Assembly: GCA_963575745.1 (NCBI GenBank)
Contig: CAUYUJ010007473.1
Location: 1-46,576, forward strand
Length of the DNA stretch: 46,576 nt
Direction: 5' to 3'
Origin: Prorocentrum cordatum
Lineage: Eukaryota; Sar; Dinophyceae; Prorocentrales; Prorocentraceae
The notes under the pieces are model-generated. The model was not told the origin of the DNA, searched no databases, and saw only the letters and a program-made list of their open reading frames with translations. Shown in pieces: positions 1-8,218 of the stretch (position 1 is its first letter; each line of letters opens with the position of its first letter). Made by a program: the position numbers and the translations under genes.

Positions 1-34
1 TCCTCCTCCTCCTCCTCCTCCTCCTCCTCCTCCA
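1..34. repeat. (TCC)n microsatellite
   Basis: Uninterrupted TCC trinucleotide run that continues off the left edge of the window. The next 115 bases show nothing recognisable. Confidence 0.95.
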
Positions 35-149
35 CAGTTACACAATATGAAAATACTCTCCCACTTCCCCTGATGGCGCCCCGAACATATCCGACACCCC
101 CCCGCGTATTGTTTTTTACGCACAGGATTCCCGGGAAACGTTCGCCGAG

Positions 150-331
150 GCGCCGGCCTCATTTTCGGGCCCCGCTCGTTCCGAATCGTGCTCCCGCTGC
201 AGCGCTGGCCTCATTTCCGTGCTTCCGCTCGTTCTGAATCGTGCTCCCGCTGCAGCGTTGGCCTCGTTTCCGCGCTTCCGCCCGTTTCGACTCGTGTTCC
301 CGCTGCAGCGCTGGCGTCATTTCCAGTGCCA
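150..331. repeat. 53-bp tandem repeat, about 3.4 units
   Basis: Units carry CTCCCGCTGCAGCGCTGGCC followed by CATTTCC-type sequence. The CTGCAG core falls at 197, 250 and 303, a spacing of exactly 53. A degenerate partial unit precedes the first. Because 53 is not a multiple of three, the long ORFs crossing this region change peptide with every unit and are not coding evidence. Confidence 0.85.
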
Positions 332-360
332 TGCCACAGCACACGCGCATACGCACAAAC

Positions 361-510
361 ACACACGCCACCACCACCACCACCACCACCACCACCAGCA
401 CCACCACCACCACCAGCACCAGCAGCACCACCACCACCGCCACCAGCACCACCACCACCACCACCACCACAACCACGCGCACACGCACGCACGCACGCAC
501 GCGCACCACC
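361..510. repeat. (CAC)n then (ACGC)n compound microsatellite
   Basis: A CAC/CAG run to about 466 is followed by ACGC/ACGCAC repeats. The poly-Pro, poly-His and poly-Thr ORFs here are translation artefacts. Confidence 0.95.
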
Positions 511-775
511 ACCCACTAGTCCGCGGATAGAATCTGCATTAATCTTCGCATTGCTTCGAGGGAATGGGCGACTTCCGACATCCCTGAGTTCGTCTAGAAT
601 TGGTTGCGGCCATTTTCGCTCTGCTTCCTATCCGCCCTCTGGACGTTCCATCGGCTACGCCGGCCCCTCTTCTTCCATTGCCCTCTTCCATTGCCGCCGC
701 CGCTCCAGCCCGACCTGCAACAGGCGCGCGAGGTGGAACAGCCAGCCCGCAGCTGAACCAGCCCGCCTGAGCGCG

Positions 776-1228
776 ATGAACGGCGCCGCGGCGCAGCCGT
801 TCAAGGACTTCTGGGCCGACAAGGTTTTCCCCCTCATCGAGACTGACTTCAAACGGCTTGTCCAGACCATGCCGAAGCGCGTCGCCGAGAGGGCCGCGCA
901 GGCGAAGAGGGAGAAGCCAGACAAGTCGCAGGAGGACCAGTCGAAGAAGACCTCGAAGAAGGACAGCAAGGAGAGGACTCCATTGCAGGAGAAGCTCGCC
1001 AAGACCATCGAAAAGTGTAACGAGAAAGGCGAGCGCAGGAATGCCAATCTGAACCTGGCGTATACGGCGCCCATCGACAACAGTTTCCTGGGGGGGAGTT
1101 TCACGGCGGGCAAGATGGATAACGTGGCTGCGGAGACGTTCATGCGGAGCGTGCCGACGGACGACGCGGCTGAAACAGCGAACGACTCGCGAGGGCGCTG
1201 GCGACGTCGAGTGCGCAGCCCAGGGTAA
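776..1228 (+). CDS. N-terminal part of a dinoflagellate-expanded protein (first frame)
   Basis: The ATG at 776 opens MNGAAAQPFKDFWADKVF and runs about 150 codons to a stop at 1226-1228. I chose this ATG because the frame upstream of it reads simple repeats. The stretch has an amphipathic start (residues 1-40), then a Lys/Glu/Ser-rich segment (about 40-85) and a KTIEKCNEKGERRNANLNLAY segment. The coding texture moves to another frame between about 1170 and 1245, so this is probably the 5' part of the same gene as 1245-3896, separated by a frameshift, short intron or base error. Around 1168-1202 sits a sequence that recurs at 6974-7014. No spliced leader is convincing upstream. Function unknown. 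Confidence 0.55.
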   Translation: MNGAAAQPFKDFWADKVFPLIETDFKRLVQTMPKRVAERAAQAKREKPDKSQEDQSKKTSKKDSKERTPLQEKLAKTIEKCNEKGERRNANLNLAYTAPIDNSFLGGSFTAGKMDNVAAETFMRSVPTDDAAETANDSRGRWRRRVRSPG

Positions 1229-1244
1229 CCCACAGCGGCGCATC

Positions 1245-3896
1245 GTGGAGGCGCTAGACCAGGTCAAGAGTGGCAGGCGTTGGAACTTCCCGAAGCAGTT
1301 TGAGAAAGGGTTCGAGACCCCCATCGTGATCTCCGACGTGAACCAGACCGATGTGCCCGAGATCGGCAAGTTCAAGCGTTTGGGCAGTGACATCGTGGTC
1401 AACGCTGTCTGGCTGGCCTACTGCTGGGCGAAAGAGGAAGGCGACAGGCAGGCCGTAGAAGCGGTGGAGGAGTTGATTCTGGATTGGCCCTTCGATTTCG
1501 CGCAGATCCCGGGGCGCGCGGCTGAGGAGGTCGAGGAGAACAAGTTCAAGTGGTCTGTCAACCAGAGATCGCGCGCCGAGCGCCTGCGCGATTTCCTCGG
1601 GCTCGAGAACGGGGACCTCCTGCGCATCGTGGCACGTGCGGCGGAAATCGTGAAGAGCGGCGGGCCAGCTGGCGGGAACCCCTCGGCAGGGAAGGCGCAG
1701 GCGTGGTTGGGGAAAAACACAAAGTTGGGACATGTGCGCTGCCCCGGCCTGAGGACCGTCAAGACGCACGTGGTCAACTGGCTCGCTCTCGAAAAGTGCC
1801 CGGGGGCATTGCTGCTTTTGGATGCCGCCGTGAACCGATGGGGGCGAGGCGATTTGCTGGACAGGCCCACGCAGCTTGGGATGATCATCGCGAAGACGGA
1901 CGCTACCTCGCCGGGGTACGTCTTGGAAAGCCTGTACACGCGGATGTGGCGGAAGAGCGTGAAGGGCCCGTGCAGCGCCTCCGCCGCCGGCCAGGCGGCG
2001 GGGGAGATCTTGTGGGCGAAGAAATACGTGGCGAACTCAGACCTGTTCAAAGGGGGCACTGGCTGCAACAGCACTGAAACAACAGACGCAAAGGAGAACG
2101 CCGCCGAGAGAAAAGTCATGGTCATGGCGAGGCAATGCCTCGACTCGCCGCTCATGTTCTTCGAGAAGACTGAGGGGCCTGACAAGGGCCCGACCTGGGT
2201 GCAGTCACTGCCGACCGAGGCGCTGCGCCTGGCGATGAAACACTTCCTGGAAATCTGCCAGGACTTCTACAAGCAGGAGATCTCTGGCGCCCTCACCCAG
2301 CCGTGCGCCGAGCGCTACAACATGGACAAGTTCCACAGGAGCGTGCAAGTGAGCAAGAGGTTCTTCGAGAAGTTCCAAATCGCGCACGACTCCCTCGCGG
2401 GGGGCCCCCAGGAACCGTCGGGGCAAAAGCCTGGGCGCAGCGACGCGGTCGGTGCTGCGACGGCGGGCGGCGCTGGAACAGCGGAGGCGGCCTCCGAGGA
2501 CAAGAAGAAGACCGACGTCTCCCCGAGCGACGTGAATAGTTTCAAGGCGCTGTGCGAGCAGCAGTGCTCTAGCCAGCTGGATGCGCGGGTCGTCGTGATC
2601 ATGGCGGAGGGCAGCGCCGTGGATGTCAACGCTTCGGTTACTAAGACACGCCTATACCAGAACCTCACAGATAATGCATCAGTGATGGGCTTCTACGATG
2701 CCAAGAATGCGAAGTTGCGCTGCGTCTTCGAGGGGCAAGGCCTCACGCGCCGTGAGCCCGCGCTGGACGAGGGGGATTTCACGCGCTACCTGAAGTCCCT
2801 GGACCCGCTGATGGTCGGTGGACGGGGCGTGCTGTGGGTGCTGACGGGCCGCTCGCAGTCGAACCTCCCGAAGATCCTGAAGATCCTCGCCGCAAGCAAG
2901 TTCCGCACGGTCACATGCCACCTCGCCTACAACACGAAGCAGATGCAGCAGTACGGCCACTTCCAGAGGCAACGAGGCCTGGCAAACTCGCGCTCGCACG
3001 AGGTCATGTTGCTCTGCTACCAGGGCAGGAAGCCGAAGCAAATGGCCAAAATCAGGCAGTTCGTGGACGCGGGCAGCTCCTTCTTCAACGAAGTGGTGAG
3101 GAACGTGCCTGTCCTGCCGCAGAAGAGCCGCGTCCTCGTGCCCAAGCGGGTTCGGGAGATCAGCTCGGCAAGCATGGCCGGCCAGTGCGTCACCGAGGTG
3201 GAGGCGGAGGAGCGAGAGAAGCTGGGGTACTGCCAGCCTCTCCAGGAGGACGAGGGCGCTGATTGTGGGGCCGAGGCTCGCGACGAAGCTGCAACGGCCG
3301 TCCGCCCCGAGAAGGCCCTCGCGACTGCGGCCGTGAAGAAGCGGAAGCTCTACCGCCAGCTCACGGGAACGGAGGTGCCGTGGTTCCCGCGCGACAGCGA
3401 CGTCGAGCTCCTCAAGGAGCTCTGCCGCGAGGCGGGGAAGCCCAGGTGGGTGTACTTCGGCGCGCCTGCGGGCGGCGCAGGCATGCACGGCTGCGTCGAG
3501 AGCGGGCGCAGTGCGTTGGCCTTGACTTTCGACGACCACCACGCGAAGGAGCTCGAGCCGTTTCTCGTGGAGCGTGCCGTCGGGGCCATGCTCGGGGGCA
3601 ACGCCATGGCTTTCGCGAGCGAGGACCTGCTTGCACGCTCTGTGCAGTTGCGCCTGACAGAGGAGGGCCCGAAGGAGGACCCGAATGATGGGAAGAAGGG
3701 CGACAACAAGAAGGAGGGCAATATGGGGGACAGGAAAAAGGACAAGAAGGAGGATAAGAAGAAGGACAAGAAGGGGGACAATATGAAGGGTAAGAAGGGT
3801 AAGAAGCGCGACGCCGACGCGCCCTCGACCTCAGACCCCTCGCCCTCAGACTCCTCGGCCTCGAAGAAGAAGAAGCCGAAGGCGGAGGAGGATTGA
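1245..3896 (+). CDS. Dinoflagellate-expanded protein with methyltransferase-like C-terminal region
   Basis: An 883-codon open frame; it stays open upstream of 1245 as ...REGAGDVECAAQGNPQRRIV, so the GTG at 1245 is only a bookkeeping start. Order: a helical region (about residues 1-360), a low-complexity Ala/Gly linker (about 390-425), a conserved-looking middle domain with GVLWVLTGRSQSNLPKILK and NTKQMQQYGHFQRQ (about 425-640), then RKLYRQLTGTEVPWFPRDSD and YFGAPAGGAGMHGCVESGR (about 700-770), and a Lys-rich nuclear-localisation-like tail (about 800-883). From memory, the LYRQLTGTEVPWFP family is abundant in dinoflagellate genomes and mostly unnamed. GAPAGGAG plus a following DDHH resembles the SAM-binding motif I region of N4/N6-type DNA methyltransferases, but I see no DPPY-type catalytic motif. 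The fold call is inference. The gene is followed, same strand, by the kinase gene. Confidence 0.7.
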   Translation: MEALDQVKSGRRWNFPKQFEKGFETPIVISDVNQTDVPEIGKFKRLGSDIVVNAVWLAYCWAKEEGDRQAVEAVEELILDWPFDFAQIPGRAAEEVEENKFKWSVNQRSRAERLRDFLGLENGDLLRIVARAAEIVKSGGPAGGNPSAGKAQAWLGKNTKLGHVRCPGLRTVKTHVVNWLALEKCPGALLLLDAAVNRWGRGDLLDRPTQLGMIIAKTDATSPGYVLESLYTRMWRKSVKGPCSASAAGQAAGEILWAKKYVANSDLFKGGTGCNSTETTDAKENAAERKVMVMARQCLDSPLMFFEKTEGPDKGPTWVQSLPTEALRLAMKHFLEICQDFYKQEISGALTQPCAERYNMDKFHRSVQVSKRFFEKFQIAHDSLAGGPQEPSGQKPGRSDAVGAATAGGAGTAEAASEDKKKTDVSPSDVNSFKALCEQQCSSQLDARVVVIMAEGSAVDVNASVTKTRLYQNLTDNASVMGFYDAKNAKLRCVFEGQGLTRREPALDEGDFTRYLKSLDPLMVGGRGVLWVLTGRSQSNLPKILKILAASKFRTVTCHLAYNTKQMQQYGHFQRQRGLANSRSHEVMLLCYQGRKPKQMAKIRQFVDAGSSFFNEVVRNVPVLPQKSRVLVPKRVREISSASMAGQCVTEVEAEEREKLGYCQPLQEDEGADCGAEARDEAATAVRPEKALATAAVKKRKLYRQLTGTEVPWFPRDSDVELLKELCREAGKPRWVYFGAPAGGAGMHGCVESGRSALALTFDDHHAKELEPFLVERAVGAMLGGNAMAFASEDLLARSVQLRLTEEGPKEDPNDGKKGDNKKEGNMGDRKKDKKEDKKKDKKGDNMKGKKGKKRDADAPSTSDPSPSDSSASKKKKPKAEED

Positions 3897-4443
3897 GCAC
3901 GGGCTGCAACGGAGCCCGACAGGTCCGACGCAGGAGCCGGCCCGCGCGTTCCTGTTCCCGTGGAGCTGGCACTTGTTTGATTTTGGACTGCAACAGGCGC
4001 GCGCTGGCGGCGTCGCCTCCGTTCTCGCAATGGGGCGTTCTGGCCTGTGCAGTGCGCGGCACCTTGCGTGCATATAGAAACATAGTCCTCCGTCGCCCCT
4101 TCGTCGCCATCCGTCGCACTTGGCCCGCGGCGCGGGCAAGGCACAGAGTCAGGATGCTTACCTTTCCAAAGGGCACCCTTGCATCCTGCGCTTTCCGTTC
4201 CGAAGCTGGGGAGCTGGATGAACAACAGATGCCATGCCGCCGAGGCCCTTGCATCATTGCGGCGCTCTGCAGGGGCGGGCCAGGATGGGGGTGCAGCAGG
4301 GTCGGGAAGACACGGGAAGCAACGCTCCGAGGAGCGGCCGCAGGGGGAGGAGGAGGGCGGAGGAGGGGCCCGCAGGCGTCTCGGTTCACTGAAACTTAGC
4401 GGGCCCGCAGGGACGACGCTGCCGTCAGCGGGCCTCCGCGGCG
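3897..4443. other. Intergenic spacer between the two 5' genes
   Basis: About 550 GC-rich bases with no ORF I can support. It contains CTGCAACAGGCGCGCG at about 3989, the same 16 bases as at about 715 upstream of the first gene. No TATA-like or terminator signal is evident. Confidence 0.5.
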
Positions 4444-5098
4444 ATGGCTGCCTCGGGCGGCGGCGGTCGCGACAGGAACAAGGTTCTCTACTATAAGTGG
4501 GGCTGTTACCTGCAGGGTGACGGGTCGAACAACGACAAGATCAAGAAGCTGATGGGGGACCTGCAGCAATGGCACGGCCAGGGTGGCAAAACGGGCCCCG
4601 ACCGCAAAAGTGTCGCTGGAGAATGTAACGAAGAACAAATGTGAGTTGACGTGGCCAAAGCCAGTTTCGCATGACACCTGCGCGCGGCTCATCAAGATTG
4701 CGCTGGGCGCCAACTGGAAAGACTATGCGAGCAAGCCTGCGGGGGCGCCAGGGTGCGCGAAATTCGCTGGGACAGCTAACGCTGCAGAAGATGAGCCAGC
4801 TGTCGCCGAGGGCCATGGTGTCGCAGGAGAAACCCTAGAGGGGGCGCTGGGGGAGGTGCTCTTTCCCGCCGCGGACGGGGTCCCGGAGCCTACGCCGCCG
4901 GCAGCTGCTCGTCGCGGGTCTGCTGGTCCGAGATCGGTGTCCCACGAGGGTCGCGTGAATCTACTTGCACTGAAGCCCGACGCGGTCGGGCACGCGTACC
5001 AAAACAAACAGAATGGCAAGTGCGAGGACCTGCCGCTCGAGTACGACGTGGAGTGGGAAGGAGGGGAGCTCGGTCAGGGCTCTTTCGGCAAGGTTTAA
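4444..5098 (+). CDS. Kinase N-terminal extension and glycine-rich loop (broken)
   Basis: ATG 4444 starts about 45 plausible codons (YYKWGCYLQGDGSNNDKIKKL), after which the better frame is the one ending at 5098 (LENVTKNKCELTWPKPVSHD, an Ala/Pro-rich linker, then LEYDVEWEGGELGQGSFGKV). The last residues are the kinase nucleotide-binding loop GxGxFGxV, codons 5072-5095. The frame then meets TAA exactly where many kinases carry Tyr or another residue before the next strand, and the downstream codons LGMRRGDKTGLAIKML keep the family pattern in the same frame. A single base change from a sense codon would explain this stop. Confidence 0.6.
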
Positions 5099-5687
5099 TT
5101 GGGCATGCGACGGGGCGACAAGACTGGCCTTGCGATCAAGATGCTGCGGGGCGACCCCAGCGATGCGCAGCAGGGGTTCAATGCGGATGCCGTCGGAGGG
5201 GCTCTGGATGAGGTCGCGCGCCACGGTGCTCTGGGCACGCGCCCGCGTCTCGTTCGCTTACTCGACGTGGGCCTTTTTTTTCAGGGGGTCGTGCCCAGGA
5301 GCTGCAACAGTCCCGAAAACACACCGAGAACTGCAACAGTCAGTGCCAAGGATGCATTGGAAATGGACGGAGCACATCGGCCTCGCGCGGGAGTTGTTCG
5401 AGATCGATGTCCGCCAATTCCTCGAGAAGTCCTCCTTCACGCAGACAGGGATGCGCCACGTCCTGAACAGCGTTCTCGAAGGGCTCCAGTACATGCACGA
5501 CAGGGGCCTCATTCACTGCGACATCAAGCCCGCAAACATCCTGATGCGAGGATCGCCGCAGACGCGCGGCTGCTTCGAGAAGCAGGCACTTGTATCACGT
5601 GAGCTTGGCGAATGGGATCCCGTCGCGCCGTGCCCAAAGAGCAAGCTGCAGTTCGACTGGCAGATCCCGAGTTCCTTCGAGGCGCTC
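5099..5687 (+). CDS. Kinase N-lobe and catalytic loop segment
   Basis: The frame from 5099 reads LGMRRGDKTGLAIKMLRG (beta-3 Lys of AIK), a helix-C-like stretch, and LVRLLDVGLFFQG up to about 5290. From about 5340 a different frame reads MHWKWTEHIGLARELFEIDV, RHVLNSVLEGLQYMHDRGL and HCDIKPANILMRG. HCD replaces the usual HRD; the catalytic Asp and the Lys and Asn two and five residues later are kept. CTGCAACAGT occurs twice, at 5302 and 5331, within the frame break. The exon probably ends at 5687 (gcgctc|gtcgtc), because joining it to 6549 keeps frame and gives ALVVLGDLG; GTGAGC at 5599 is a better donor by sequence but gives the wrong phase. Confidence 0.55.
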
Positions 5688-5994
5688 GTCGTCGACGTCG
5701 TCGTCGCCGTCGTCGTCGCCGTCGTTGTCGTCGTCCTCCTCGTCCTCGTCCTCCTCGTCCTCGTCGTCCTCGTCGTCCTCGCCGTCCTCGTCGTCCTCGT
5801 CGTCCTCGTCGTCGTCCTCCTCGTCCTCGTCGTCGTCGTCCTCGTCGTCCTCGTCGTCCTCGTCATCCTCGTCGTCCTCGTCGTCGTCCTCCTCGTCCTC
5901 GTCGTCGTCGTCCTCGTCGTCCTCGTCATCATCGTCATCCTCGTCGTCCTCGTCGTCGTCGTCGTCATCCTCGTCATCCTCGTCGTTCCTTCGA
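5688..5994. repeat. GTC/CTC (TCGTCC) microsatellite inside a probable intron
   Basis: An imperfect GTCGTCCTC array. It lies between the kinase HCD and DLG motifs, so it is most simply intronic. Reading through it gives poly-Val, poly-Ser or poly-Arg, with poly-Asp/Glu on the other strand. Confidence 0.9.
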
Positions 5995-6025
5995 CTACCA
6001 GTTCCCGAGTTGTCAGGGCTCAGAT

Positions 6026-6430
6026 GGAGTTCTAACATAGTATGTTAGAGCTCCCAGGGAGCTCTAACATAGCATGTTAGGGCTCAATGGGAGCTCTAAC
6101 ATAGCATGTTAGAGCTCACTGGGATCTCTACCATGACACGTGATACCATATTAGAGCTAACAGGGAGCTCTAACATGCTATGCTAGGGCTCCCAGGGAGC
6201 TCTAACATGCCATGTTAGAGCTCCCTGGGAGCTCTAACCTAGGATGTCAGATCTCCCCAGGCAGCTCTAACATAGCATGCGAGAGCTCCGATGGAGCTCT
6301 AACATAGCGTGTTGGAGCTCCCATGGAGCTCTAACATAGCATGTTAGAGATCCGACGACGCCCTCATATACGAGGTCAGAGCTCAGCTTATCTCACTAGC
6401 CTTCATGTTAGGTCTTAGACCGAGTTCTAA
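6026..6430. repeat. Palindromic 31-32-bp minisatellite in the kinase intron
   Basis: Repeated units of GAGCTCTAACATAGCATGTT followed by AGAGCTCCCAGG-type sequence, with starts near 6060, 6092, 6168, 6199, 6230, 6264, 6294 and 6325. Each unit is itself close to a perfect palindrome (GAGCTCTAACAT... with ...ATGTTAGAGCTC), so every unit can form a hairpin. The tract is AT-richer than its surroundings. It ends about 120 bases before the acceptor at 6548. Confidence 0.85.
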
Positions 6431-6530
6431 CAGGGGAGGTTCCACCCTTCCCCCGAGATGCCGTCGTCGTGCCCTCTATCCCGCCCTTCCCTCCAGGGGT
6501 AGCTCAGTCGCCGTCGCTCCCCTCTCCTCC

Positions 6531-6548
6531 ATCCGCCCCTCTCCGCAG
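6531..6548 (+). promoter_or_regulatory. Probable 3' splice site of the kinase intron
   Basis: A CT-rich stretch ending in CCGCAG at 6548, followed by GTGGTGCTCGGCGACCTC, which restarts the kinase at the DFG-equivalent motif (VVLGDLG). CAG|G is the usual acceptor context in dinoflagellates. Its partner donor is uncertain. Confidence 0.55.
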
Positions 6549-8174
6549 GTGGTGCTCGGCGACCTCGGTTGTGTGGAGATGGTGGATCCCCACGGCAGGT
6601 TGAAGAAGAAACTGCGCTACAGCCCGACCTGCGATGACCTCGGAGTATGCGCGCCCGCTTACAGAGCGGTAGACGTTTTCTTGGGGAACCAGCGTTACTC
6701 AGAGGACCTGGACATGTGGTCCATCGGGTGCCTGATGGCGGAGTTGTACACGCGCAATGTGATGTTCCAACCAGAGCCTTGCGGCGCGCTCGGGCATCCA
6801 GGGGTGCACCCGAAAGACTTCGTGGTTTTATTCAGGGAGGTCTTGTGGATCCCAGGCAAGGAGCCAGGGTCGGGGGACTTCTGCGATTACGAGGACCAGG
6901 AACCCGCCCCGTGGCTGGACAACCTGCCTTTCTTTAAGAAGTGGTTCAAGCGGTCGGGCGAGGATTGGCTAAAGGCTGAAACAGCGAAGGCACTCGACGG
7001 CCGAGGGCGCTGGCCCGTTGCCGAACTTGCAGACTGCCCCCCAGACTTGTTGGAGGCCCCCGAGAGCTGCCTGCTTTGGCACTCTGGCGCCAGAGCGACA
7101 ATCAGCCGTCTAAGGGCGCGTCGCTTCCTGCAGCCGGCTGGCGCCCAGCTCGACGTGCGCATCTCCATGGCGCAGGGAAAAAACGGCACGGGCGCGATAG
7201 CGGAGGCGGAGCTGGACCCAGACTTGCTCCGCTTCTTGCAGAGAGACCCGCGCTGGCAGAACTTGGCCAAGGAGCGCCTGGACACGGGGGCGACCGTCTC
7301 CAAATGCGTCCGAGGCGACGAGGCGGCAAAGGGCTTGAAAACAGAGGTCGCAGGCATCGTGGACGACGAAAGCCCCCCGAAGTGCCGCAGCCTCAACAAG
7401 GGCGGGAATTTGCAGATCACCCCGCCGCCCCACGCGGCCGCCTATGTGCGAGCGCTGCGGAAGAAGATGCGGCCGTGGCTGCAACAGCTGGGAGACAAAA
7501 TGCGCGAGTCTGTCAAAACCGACGGCATGCCACCTGCCATCGTCGAGCAGAACGGAAAGCCCATCATGACAGAGCACTTCGCCGACAACGCGTTCGCGTA
7601 CGCATCGATCCAGCTCGCGCAACCAGGCGCGCGGGGCGACGGTTGGCACGCAGACGGCGGGTGCTCCCTGTTGCACGCGGCCGCGCCGCTTCTCGGGACG
7701 CGCTCCGTGCAAGTGAGGATCCCAGGGGCCCTGGGATCACATCATGGGGCGTCACCCTCGAGCACAGCCTCCTGCGGAAGGGTCGTCACCCTCGAGCAAA
7801 AGCCTGGGTCCTTCTACATGGGCGCCCTGTCCTCCCTCGAGCACAACGTGCACCGCCGCGCCTCCGCGGACTGCCGGGGCTGTTTCGCGACCCACCACGG
7901 GCTGCAACAGCGCGTAGACGACAGCAGGCTGCAGATCGCCGTCATGATCCGCTCCGGCTTTCGGGAGTTCAAGGCGCGCAGGATCGACGCCACGTCCGGC
8001 CCGAAGGTGTTCTTCAACGTCGTGACCCGCGTCGTGGCCGATCACCTGGCACGGGTCCCCGTGGCGCTGCCCGACCTCACGGAGGTGCTTGACGAAATGC
8101 GGTGGCCCGCTTCCACGGAGGCTGTGGTGCTTTCCGATTCCGATTCGGCTGCAACAGTTTCCGAATCCGATTAG
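6549..8174 (+). CDS. Kinase C-lobe plus 2OG-Fe(II)/AlkB-like oxygenase domain
   Basis: An intact frame of 542 codons. Residues 1-130 are the kinase C-lobe: VVLGDLG, APAYRAVDVFLGNQRYS and DLDMWSIGCLMAELY, the YRAxxVxLG...D(M/V)WSxGC pattern of CMGC kinases, with the usual P-E of APE changed to V-D. Then a linker. Residues about 290-525 resemble a double-stranded beta-helix oxygenase: FAYASIQLAQPGARGDGWHADGG gives an HxD pair (His 7647, Asp 7653), KPGSFYMGALSSLEHNVHR offers distal His codons at 7842 and 7851, and LQIAVMIRSGF has an Arg (7950) placed as in 2OG binders. From memory, similar DGWHADGG proteins are common in dinoflagellates. The substrate is unknown; the tail ends in a Ser/Asp motif. 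Confidence 0.7.
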   Translation: MVLGDLGCVEMVDPHGRLKKKLRYSPTCDDLGVCAPAYRAVDVFLGNQRYSEDLDMWSIGCLMAELYTRNVMFQPEPCGALGHPGVHPKDFVVLFREVLWIPGKEPGSGDFCDYEDQEPAPWLDNLPFFKKWFKRSGEDWLKAETAKALDGRGRWPVAELADCPPDLLEAPESCLLWHSGARATISRLRARRFLQPAGAQLDVRISMAQGKNGTGAIAEAELDPDLLRFLQRDPRWQNLAKERLDTGATVSKCVRGDEAAKGLKTEVAGIVDDESPPKCRSLNKGGNLQITPPPHAAAYVRALRKKMRPWLQQLGDKMRESVKTDGMPPAIVEQNGKPIMTEHFADNAFAYASIQLAQPGARGDGWHADGGCSLLHAAAPLLGTRSVQVRIPGALGSHHGASPSSTASCGRVVTLEQKPGSFYMGALSSLEHNVHRRASADCRGCFATHHGLQQRVDDSRLQIAVMIRSGFREFKARRIDATSGPKVFFNVVTRVVADHLARVPVALPDLTEVLDEMRWPASTEAVVLSDSDSAATVSESD

Positions 8175-8218
8175 ACTGCCACAGTACGCAGCACGGCCCG
8201 CGCACTCGGAAAAAAGGT

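Larger units (their letters stand above)
4444..8174 (+). pseudogene. CMGC-like protein kinase fused to a 2OG-Fe(II)/AlkB-like domain, 5' half broken
   Basis: Overall gene model. Frame 1 from ATG 4444 (MAASGGGGRDRNKVLYYKWG) changes to a second frame at about 4583-4640. The second frame holds the glycine loop GELGQGSFGKV, then an in-frame TAA at 5096-5098, then continues with AIK (Lys codon 5138). A second frame change falls at about 5290-5340. The catalytic loop HCDIKPANIL is at 5514-5543; a probable intron runs 5688-6548; DLG (the DFG position) is at 6561-6569. After the kinase C-lobe the same frame runs into an oxygenase-like domain and stops at 8174. Excising 5291-5339 as a 49-nt GT-AG intron would restore frame at the second break, but this is unproven. 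The four lesions suggest a decaying copy or several base errors; the 3' 542 codons are intact. Confidence 0.6.

Noticed and set aside
605-620. GCGGCCATTTTCGCTCTG as a spliced-leader relict upstream of the first gene
   Set aside because: Only about 12 of 13 core bases match and the diagnostic TCAAG end is missing.
539-1402. Minus-strand ORFs opposite the first gene
   Set aside because: High GC keeps the opposite strand open; composition is Arg/Leu-rich with no motif, and the + strand carries coherent domains.
5096-5098. Nuclear stop-codon reassignment (TAA as Tyr)
   Set aside because: The intact ORFs end at ordinary stops (for example TGA at 3894-3896 and TAG at 8172-8174), and the kinase has other lesions; one isolated TAA is weak evidence.
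6026-6430. CRISPR-like array
   Set aside because: Units are contiguous imperfect palindromes without unique spacers, in a eukaryotic intron.
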